Source of the DNA: Conchocele bisecta
Taxonomy: Eukaryota; Mollusca; Bivalvia; Lucinida; Thyasiridae
NCBI GenBank assembly: GCA_029237695.1
Contig: JAQRGA010000309.1
Coordinates: 62,001 to 126,000 of the forward strand
DNA: 64,000 nucleotides
Reading direction: 5' to 3'
Shown: piece by piece, positions 57,741-64,000 of the stretch
Layout: each line of letters starts with the position of its first letter
How positions within the stretch are numbered: position 1 is the first letter of the stretch
Made by a program: the position numbers and the translations under genes
Notes under the pieces: model-generated
The model's database searches: none
Told to the model about the DNA's origin: nothing
The model's input: the letters and a program-made list of their open reading frames with translations, nothing else

Positions 57741-59004
57741 CTTCGATGTTGAGTTGTGCGTCTGTATTATATATAAGTACACGTTCAATGGCCCGGCTCC
57801 GTCCGCCTCTTTGGTTATCTGGATCGTCACACCCTCACTAGCGTTCTCAACTTGGCGTCCGCTACCGTGTATTGGTCATCGTCGCTGGCTCGCATGTCTA
57901 GCCATAACGCGTATTTGGTATTCAGGAACTCCGCGAGGGAGACGGCCGAGAGATGCAGGTCTTTGGCAACTGCTGCAACCTCCGGAGAGCGCTTAGAGCC
58001 GGCAGCAAACTGCTTTCTTACTTCGTCCCACTGCTGGTGTGCGCGAAGACCCGCGCTGTAGAGTTGATTGGGGACTCCCTCGATCGTCACCTCTACCTTC
58101 GTGATTTTGGGGTTATAGAATCTGTCGGTTTTTCTAGCACCGAACGCGAACCGAGCATCCTCGAACAACATCAGTATACCTTTCATCGAGCGGGCGGGTA
58201 CGTTGATGTTAATATTCCACAATGTGTCGCTTTTGTTTTTCGGCATCTTGCGATGGTGAAGAACTCGGTCGTAAAGTATGGCAACGCGCCCGGCGTACTG
58301 GGTTCTGATCAATCGCGCTAGTTCGGGCATCGTGACCATGTCGTACTCCAGCGAAACATTATCGATCGTATACGTCGATAACATGTCGCTGGCTATGATA
58401 ACTCGGCCGTAGTCGTTGAACGTTAGTTCGTATTCGAGGCGGTCAGCCAAAGCGCTCTGATAGTAGGGCATGTGACTCTCCAGCAACTCAAAGTCGAGCG
58501 GGATGTAGAAGCGGTTGCCGTAAGCGCCCGCGACCGCGTTGTCACTAGCGTTGTTATCTACCTTGTTAGCAGCCCGATTCTAAGTTTGGTTACGTTCTTA
58601 TTTTTGCTGGTGTCAATACCTTGATAGACAGCGTTTTCAAGCTCGTGTGACGTCTTCCACAGGTCCTGATAGCAATGGTAGACGTCGCTGTCGTCGATCG
58701 ACATCACCTCATTACCAGAAATCTTTATCATGGTCTTCTTGACGATGGCGCGACCCAGGTTCTGAACGACGGTTCGGTCCGCGTCCGTCGACGTTAGCGA
58801 AATAGTGAAAGCGAGGCGAACAGTACCCGGAACAATGACGTCGTTAGCTCCGAGGTTGGGGAAGCGGACTAAGAGCTGCTGGTTCTGGTCGATCGTCGAT
58901 GGGTTGTTCGTAATAACGACACTCTGTCTCACGCCTTTTGCCCCGAGGGGCTCACGCAGTCTGCGGTATGGATTGAGTTTGCGACCGTATTGACTCGAAG
59001 ACAT
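57712..59004 (-). pseudogene. Major capsid protein (double jelly roll), frameshifted
   Basis: Forms the hexameric capsomers of the Polinton virion (family knowledge). Starts MSSSQYGRKLNPYRR at 59,004, in an AT box. The block to about 58,560 covers the first jelly-roll region ('VRLAFTISLTSTDADRTVVQ', 'KISGNEVMSIDDSDVYHCYQ'). The block 57,827-58,486 covers the second ('LADRLEYELTFNDYGRVIIA', 'SDTLWNININVPARSMKGIL'). The C-terminal strand 'PLNVYLYI' and final residues lie in other frames, with a stop at 57,712. Frame changes fall near 58,560, 57,828 and 57,765. About 430 codons, at the short end for the family. Assignment rests on strand-rich sequence, position next to the ATPase and remembered similarity. 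Confidence 0.78.
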
Positions 59005-59084
59005 AATTAATTTTTTCAAAATTATTGAAACTATTAAACCCGTATGGTTTTGTCTTTAATACATAATTAATTTTAAGAAAATTA
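59001..59084. promoter_or_regulatory. Bidirectional intergenic region with duplicated AT box
   Basis: 'acataattaattttttcaaa(attat)' at 59,001-59,025 and 'acataattaattttaagaaa(attat)' at 59,061-59,085 are exactly 60 bp apart, between the capsid gene (-) and the coiled-coil gene (+, ATG at 59,090). Likely promoter or start elements for both; the first overlaps the capsid start codon. Confidence 0.6.
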
Positions 59085-59089
59085 TAAAG

Positions 59090-60395
59090 ATGGCTGATTA
59101 CGATGCTGACATGGATGAAATCGGCAAAGACGATTACCTCGATGGTGATGATAAATTCGAGGATTCCATCACAACCTTCGACAAAACACCCCCTCCAATA
59201 CAATCGCGATTGGAGGAAATAGGTGGCGCTACCACTATTCAAAGTCAGGAATTACTCGAGGGAGCTGTAAACGACTACTACAACAGTTTGGCAGCAGAAA
59301 AAGGTCTGGTCCCCTCTGTCGGTCGCGACTACTCCAAGTTCAAATTTTGATATGAACGGTAGATTGCGACTAAGAGCAGCACTAAATCTCCCATTAGTTA
59401 ACACGAGGACCGGAAAACCCCTATCGCTAAACACCCTTGCAGGAAACCGGGGCGGTGCCAACTCATAAGGAGCGAACTAGGATTTACAGATTGGGCGCGT
59501 GGTAAAACAATTATGCCGGCCCACGCTGTAGAGACCCTACAATCTACCGACGAAACTATAGCGAAGACGGCCACCGCGATAGAAACTGTTGAGCTCAGCG
59601 AGGTCCCTCAAATAGCCACCGACGTTATTAACACGATGGAGACCACGTTCAGCGTCCAATCGCAATTGGGAAAAATACTCAACGATGACCCACCGTTACC
59701 TCTTCGAGAACTCCGTGGACTCGATAAGGCTCTACAAACGGTCCGGGGCGAACTGGTCCTTAACCTCTCCAAACTCACGGCGCTGGATGAACATATCGCG
59801 CTAGAAGAAAGAAAACTGGAGGAAGCCGGTGACGATAGAGAATCTACCGAGCGGATCGCCGAACGACTGCGGTCTTTGCGGGATGAAAGAGAAGCTCGCT
59901 TGGAGGCCGCCTCGGCTAACCGTGAGGCTCTCCACACACAAATAAGTCGGATCCGTGAATCAATCTCGAGGGTCCTGCATGAGGAGACGACACTCGGTGA
60001 GCGTCTTCGCACTCTGTTCAGAGAGCAGGGCGTCACGATAGCAAGCATCCTCGTTGCTATCGGCATGACTATATCGACCATAGTTCTAGCTTTCACTGGT
60101 GGTGCGGGGCGCCACCACCCGCTCCAGCACCAGCACCAGCACCCGCTCCATCCGGTGGAGCCAAGGAGTGGATAAAAAACAACAATAAAAGCCCTCGCCA
60201 GTCTTCTAGCTAAATTAGCTGGAAAGGCGGCTGCCGCACTACCTGGACTGATCGGAAGTATCGTTTCTTACTTGCTATCTATATTATCAAAAACGGCCGG
60301 ATGGCTAGCCAAAAATACCTGGGCTTTAATCGTGACAATCGCCGCCGGTCTCCTACTATTCTCTGTCAGAGAGTTCCTACACAACCAAAGCGTAA
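59090..60395 (+). pseudogene. Coiled-coil, two-membrane-helix structural protein, frameshifted
   Basis: Acidic N-terminus (MADYDADMDEIGKDDY), then a stop at 59,348. A short basic segment lies in a second frame (59,352-59,468) and a long frame from about 59,470 to 60,108. The middle holds a charged coiled coil ('ALDEHIALEERKLEEAGDDR', 'EREARLEAASANREALHTQI') followed by a membrane helix 'VTIASILVAIGMTISTIVLA'. After a proline/alanine-rich stretch with frame changes at about 60,108 and 60,180 come an alanine-rich segment and a final helix 'WALIVTIAAGLLLFSVREFL'. Ends near 60,395, overlapping the 3' end of the opposing gene. Two palindrome copies (59,201 and 59,656) encode 'IQSRLEE' and 'VQSQLGK'. 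Probably a conserved virion or scaffold protein of invertebrate Polintons; function unknown. Confidence 0.65.
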
Positions 60396-61809
60396 ATAAT
60401 CCGATCGCCACGAGGGTGATGACGAGCCCTAATTTCTCCTCCTCGTGTGTTGTGCTTCCAATTTCACCCAATTTGTAATTGATTGGTGTTTCTCCAATCG
60501 CGATTGGTCTGTTGATGGATCTCGATGGTTCATCCAATTTACGAATTGGGGGTACTGGGTTCGATTTACGAATTGGGGGAGGTGTATCCATTTTGTGTTT
60601 TATGAAATCGGTTCCACTGTTGAACCCGATCATGTTGGGGGTGCGCTTGATGATATCCGTGTTCACGTTACCGTTGTGGCCTATTTTTTGATTGGCGGTG
60701 GCGATTACGATATGATTATTGTAACCGTCAACCGGGTCGTCTCGTAGTATCATATTGCTCGGCGCCATATAAAGACCTATTCCAAATACATAGTCTACTG
60801 GGGTGCTGGCATTCTGTAAAACGTCTTGATAATTCTGGATCGCCTTCTCCAGGTCCACCCTAGCTGAGATGGCGTCCTCTACAAGTGCCAAGAATTGTTT
60901 TTGTGCATCAAACGCCGTTTCCCGTGCCCAGTATAGAACTGCGATTGTTTGCTTCTGTGCGCCGAGGATGGCCCAGACGTACGTGCGAATAGATTCGTTG
61001 ACGTGAGTAATCCCGGCCTGCGTGAACCCTATACCCTTATCTAACATAAATGTACCCCACGCGTCCTGAACCTCAGCAGCCTGCTGTATGTAATCGACGT
61101 GAGCCCGTTTCGGAGGTAACATTTTACAAGAAAACACGCCACAGTGCCGACCTCCAGACACTTCCGGTCCGAATGTCATAGTCGCGGGGTCAAAATTCCC
61201 GGCGTTCCGACTGACGATGTGGTCACCGGAGTGATCGTGTCTAAAATCAGTCTGTGTCCAATTCCCGGACTGGCCGTGAATGAGAACGTCCCCGAGGCCG
61301 GTGCTGGTAGGAAATGCTTTCTGTCTCCAGTCCGCGTCTTTTGAAACGTTAAATTCGTTACACAGTTTTTCAAACGCCATACGGTCGTATGTATTGGAAA
61401 TGGGATCCCAGGCGTCGTCTTGAGGTAGTGAAATACCTAGTTCTTTGAGAATCCTCCTAATAGTATAATACACGTGAAAGTTGTAGACACTTTGGAGCAT
61501 GACATTCTTGGATGTCAGATGGTCTTTATATGAAACTCCACACCCGGCTGTTGCGCACCATACAGCGAAATTTATTTGGTTCTGCCAAAACTGCATCGGT
61601 GTTGCTTTCCACCCGTTTACCACCTCCATTATATTAATCTTGGGCAGCCTATATTGTTCAAAGATATTAGGGAAATTGGTGGCAAAGCCGCTGTCCGGTC
61701 TAACCGTTACGGTTGGGTGTACAAGGGGGTTAACAACGTCTTTTTGTGTGTATTTACCTCCGACCGCGTACTTTACATTAGAGTTAAAGCTAAATTCTTT
61801 GGTATCCAT
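60268..61809 (-). CDS. 513-residue membrane-anchored viral protein, intact
   Basis: The longest undamaged frame of the element. A globular region (about residues 1-395: 'NFPNIFEQYRLPKINIMEVV', 'GISLPQDDAWDPISNTYDRM', 'THVNESIRTYVWAILGAQKQ', 'VDYVFGIGLYMAPSNM') is followed by a proline-rich linker (about 405-450) loaded with palindromes (60,468-60,576), then one membrane helix 'KLGLVITLVAIGLFTLWLCR' (about 458-477). The last 30 residues are antisense to the opposing gene, so the original stop was probably near 60,370. I do not recognise a named domain. Size, single C-terminal anchor and position suggest a virion surface or vertex-associated protein. Its ATG is only 14 bp from that of the divergent penton-like gene. 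Confidence 0.75.
   Translation of the reverse strand: MDTKEFSFNSNVKYAVGGKYTQKDVVNPLVHPTVTVRPDSGFATNFPNIFEQYRLPKINIMEVVNGWKATPMQFWQNQINFAVWCATAGCGVSYKDHLTSKNVMLQSVYNFHVYYTIRRILKELGISLPQDDAWDPISNTYDRMAFEKLCNEFNVSKDADWRQKAFPTSTGLGDVLIHGQSGNWTQTDFRHDHSGDHIVSRNAGNFDPATMTFGPEVSGGRHCGVFSCKMLPPKRAHVDYIQQAAEVQDAWGTFMLDKGIGFTQAGITHVNESIRTYVWAILGAQKQTIAVLYWARETAFDAQKQFLALVEDAISARVDLEKAIQNYQDVLQNASTPVDYVFGIGLYMAPSNMILRDDPVDGYNNHIVIATANQKIGHNGNVNTDIIKRTPNMIGFNSGTDFIKHKMDTPPPIRKSNPVPPIRKLDEPSRSINRPIAIGETPINYKLGEIGSTTHEEEKLGLVITLVAIGLFTLWLCRNSLTENSRRPAAIVTIKAQVFLASHPAVFDNIDSK
60468..60576. repeat. Cluster of four CCAAT/ATTGG palindromes
   Basis: CCAATTTGTAATTGATTGG (60,468), CCAATCGCGATTGG (60,494-60,507), CCAATTTACGAATTGG (60,534-60,549) and CGATTTACGAATTGG (60,562). 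All fall in the proline-rich linker of the 513-residue protein. Confidence 0.85.
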
Positions 61810-61823
61810 TGAAAGATATTATT

Positions 61824-62488
61824 ATGTTTGCTACTATAACTAATGTTCAAAAAGGGAGTTGTGCTGCGGAAAACACCGGGTAGGCCTTAGATCAATCACC
61901 TTCACGGTTGGATGGCAGAATGTGGGGAAGAGCGAAGGGTTTTACTATGTGAAGGATGGACAACAATTAGGTGTAAAGCTGCCTCACGGACTGTGGGGAA
62001 TAAGACAGCTCAAAGATTTTGTCAACTCAGAGCTTGACGGTATAATCAACCTCACAGTATCGAAGGCTAGCGGGCTCGCAACAATGACCATCAGCACTGA
62101 TAATGAGGTAGTGGTTCTCCCCGGGGTTGGGTATTCAACTCGGTTTTAGAGAGACATACTCCTCAAACAAAGGAGTGTTTACCCCGGGTGAGTACGTCGG
62201 TGATAATCCGGTGGACTTCACCTTCACGAAAACTCTCGGGGTGCACCTTGATCGGGTGAACACAATCGTACAACACGGTAGACGGATCCCCAGCACATTA
62301 CTGAAAACTGTGCCCGCCAGCGACTGTTTCTATGGCGAGACTGTGACCTTAGACTTCCCACACCCCGAGATGAAAGTTTTGGAATCGGGACACATCCACG
62401 AGTTGAAGATTTCTATCTTGATGATAAAGGGAGAGAGTTGAAGAACGATTACCCGATTTCGGTCGTCCTAGAAATTTCAATTAATTAA
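61824..62488 (+). pseudogene. Penton-like minor capsid candidate, frameshifted
   Basis: Start MFATITNVQ at 61,824; a frame change near 61,880, another near 62,130, and one near 62,432 before a final stop at 62,488. Strand-rich blocks 'SEGFYYVKDGQQLGVKLPHG', 'LWGIRQLKDFVNSELDGIIN', 'VDFTFTKTLGVHLDRVNT' and 'VLESGHIHELKISILM' fit a single jelly-roll of about 200 residues, the expected size for a Polinton penton protein. Assignment by size, strand pattern and place between structural genes; not certain. Downstream it runs into the AT box preceding the fibre gene. Confidence 0.5.
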
Positions 62489-62503
62489 TTTTAAGAAAAT
62501 TAT
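62484..62503 (+). promoter_or_regulatory. AT-rich box upstream of fibre-like gene
   Basis: ATTAATTTTAAGAAAATTAT, identical in core to 59,065-59,084, overlapping the preceding stop codon and 41 bp before the ATG at 62,545. Confidence 0.55.
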
Positions 62504-62544
62504 TTAGAATTAAACGCATGTTCGAATAATATATTATCAACATT

Positions 62545-64000
62545 ATGAGTATATACGGACCAGGTAGTTCTTCCGATTGGTGACAAATTCAAATAATTTG
62601 GAACGGCAGAAGGGGGATTCATCCCGACAGAGGGCGACTTTTTAACTACCCAAAAAACAAAGGCCTTGATCAATAGAACTATATCGAGGGCCACGGACAA
62701 GATTCACAAAAGTCTACTATCACAACTTAGAGAATATGCCCTGGCTGTGAATACACAAAGTCGTGAAGAAACGCATACGGAACTAAACGAACTAGGTAAA
62801 AAAATAACCAAATTTAGAAAAGAGGCCCGGTTGGGTATTGATAAAGCCCGAAAAGACCGCCAGGTTGACATTACGGCGGTTTATGATGCGTTGCGCTTAG
62901 AAGACTCTCTCAGCAAAGAAGCTACACTTGCTGAATTAGACGGGAAAATAAGAGATTTTCGAAAAGAGGCCACGTCGGGTATTGAGAAAGCCCGAGAAGA
63001 CCACCAGGCGGACCTTACGAAGGCTTATGAGGTGTTGCGCTCAGAAGACTCTCTCATCAGAGAAGCGGCACTTACTGAACTAGATAAAAAAATAACCAAA
63101 TTTCGAAAAGAGACCCGGTCGGGTATTGATAAAGTCCGAGAAGACCACCAGTCGAACCTTGAGGAGGCCATTGCGGAGGCTTATGATGCGTTGCGCTTAG
63201 AGAACTCTCATAGTAAAGAAGCGACACTTACCGAACTAGACGGTAAAATAGCCGAATTTCTGAAAGAGACCAGGTCGGGGGTTGAGGGGGTCCGAGAAGA
63301 CCACAAAGAGGCCATTGCGGAGGCTTATGGGGCGTTACGCTCAGAGGACTCTCTCAACAGAGAAGCGGCACTTACTGACATATACGAAAAAATAACCGAA
63401 TTTAAAAAAGAGACCCGGTTTGATCTTGATGGAGTCCGAACGGGTATTGAGAAAGCCCTAGAAGACCACCAGGCGGATATTACGGAAGCTTATAGGGTGT
63501 TGCTCTTAGAGGGCTCTATCAACAGAGAAGCGACACTTACCGAACAAGATGAAAAAATAACCGAATTTCAAAAAGAGGCCCGGTCGGGTATTGATAAAGC
63601 CTTAGAAGGCCACCAGGCGACCATTACGGAGGCTTATGATGCGTTGCGCTTAGAGGACTCTCTCAGCAGAAAAGCGACACTTACCGAACTAGATGAAAAA
63701 ATAACCGAAGTTTCTGATAAACTGAAAACATGATCGTATAGCCGCGACCAAAGCTCTTGAGGAGGCCTCTTATGAGATTCGTACTGAGGCATATAACGCA
63801 AACAGGGCGCTTGCCGGAATAGTGAAAACAATGAAAACACCAAAACGTGTCATAACAGTTTGGGCTGAGAAGCGGGGCCCATTGGTTGTGGGGGGCACTA
63901 TGAATATTCGTTCGGTGCCAAAGCGAGTAATAAATATGGGGGATACACTATTACAGCTGCAGGTGAAGTTATCCAAATGGCGGTCTGCTCGGTTAATGCT
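62545..64000 (+). pseudogene. Fibre-like coiled-coil repeat protein, partial at window edge
   Basis: ATG at 62,545 gives 'MSIYGPGSSSDW' and then a stop inside a 26-bp palindrome-type insert (62,576-62,601). From 62,597 a different frame is open to 63,733 with about seven repeats of about 46 residues: 'EATLAELDGKIRDFRKEA', '...SGIEKAREDHQADLTKAY', '...LRSEDSL'. This predicts a long, probably trimeric, coiled-coil shaft. Near 63,730 the frame shifts again and continues to the window end with 'KRVITVWAEKRGPLVVG', which could begin a strand-rich head. A shaft plus distal head near the penton candidate suggests a host-attachment fibre. The insertion and frame changes make it non-functional. Right end not seen. 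Confidence 0.65.
62576..62601 (+). repeat. 26-bp palindrome-type insert, copy 2
   Basis: ATTGGTGACAAATTCAAATA + ATTTGG. Introduces the TGA that ends the first fibre frame and separates it from the main repeat frame. Confidence 0.8.

Larger units (their letters stand above)
49052..64000. mobile_element. Integrated Polinton/Maverick (adintovirus-like) element, partial
   Basis: Encodes the diagnostic combination of protein-primed family B polymerase, retrovirus-type integrase, FtsK/HerA-type packaging ATPase and double-jelly-roll capsid protein, plus membrane and fibre-like proteins. About 15 kb is present and the right terminus lies beyond the window. The left boundary is placed at a palindrome starting AGTAGTATATAGGG; Polintons often start with AG (family knowledge). 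Many genes are frameshifted, so the copy is inactive. No adenain-like protease was identified in the visible part. Confidence 0.93.

Noticed and set aside
57953..58321. 122-codon plus-strand ORF
   Set aside because: Antisense shadow of the capsid gene.
59608..60096. 162-codon antisense ORF (RSR-rich)
   Set aside because: Exact antisense shadow of the coiled-coil gene, which has better domain support.
49052..64000. Bacterial plasmid or phage contamination
   Set aside because: The polymerase and integrase types are those of eukaryotic Polintons, the genes are decayed, and the left flank is continuous with host-type repeats.

Overview
This window looks like nuclear DNA from a marine invertebrate, most likely a bivalve mollusc. 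The reasons are eukaryotic gene structure (an intron acceptor just before a Golgi glycosyltransferase gene), very low coding density, a LINE reverse transcriptase, many fold-back MITEs, and several interspersed repeat families that I associate from memory with heterodont bivalves. The species assignment is inference.

Bases 1-49,050 are host-type DNA. One gene appears intact: a family GT10 alpha-1,3-fucosyltransferase at 46,744-47,922 (+). A second, decayed copy lies on the minus strand near the left edge (about 680-2,800). The two copies share their flanks, including a 40-42 bp palindrome just downstream of the gene, so they form an inverted segmental duplication about 44 kb apart. The space between is packed with repeats: two Helitron-like elements with internal tandem units (4,011-6,651 and 19,317-21,779), a third element with a similar terminal plan and 430-bp units (12,635-14,256), a 5'-truncated LINE (14,716-16,495, minus), paired MITE copies, SINE-like repeats, minisatellites and many near-perfect palindromes. 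Three degraded coding fragments (around 23.5, 25.7-26.5 and 45.1-45.5 kb) look like pieces of poorly characterised invertebrate gene families. The first sits inside a TTAA-flanked terminal-inverted-repeat element.

Bases about 49,052-64,000 (running off the right edge) are an integrated Polinton/Maverick-type (adintovirus-like) DNA virus. Going rightward it carries a terminal palindrome; a zinc-finger/coiled-coil gene (-); a protein-primed family B DNA polymerase (+, about nine frame breaks); a retrovirus-type integrase (-, with an internal deletion in the catalytic core); several small, mostly membrane-spanning proteins (-); a DNA-packaging ATPase (-); a major capsid protein (-); a coiled-coil/membrane structural gene (+); a 513-residue membrane-anchored protein (-, uninterrupted); a penton-like minor capsid candidate (+); and a repetitive coiled-coil fibre-like gene (+) cut by the window edge. 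Replication (polymerase), integration (integrase) and virion assembly (ATPase, capsid proteins, fibre) are therefore all represented, but most genes carry frameshifts, so this copy is an inactive relic. No maturation protease was seen in the part present.

The most unusual signals are inside this viral element. A short palindrome family built on CCAAT-n4-5-ATTGG recurs about a dozen times, nearly always inside reading frames and often in linkers, and two copies of a 26-bp variant coincide with frame breaks in different genes. There is also a 13-unit array of 10-11 bp iterons (56,891-57,029) and an AT-rich palindromic box at several gene boundaries, including an exact 60-bp-spaced pair between the divergent capsid and coiled-coil genes.
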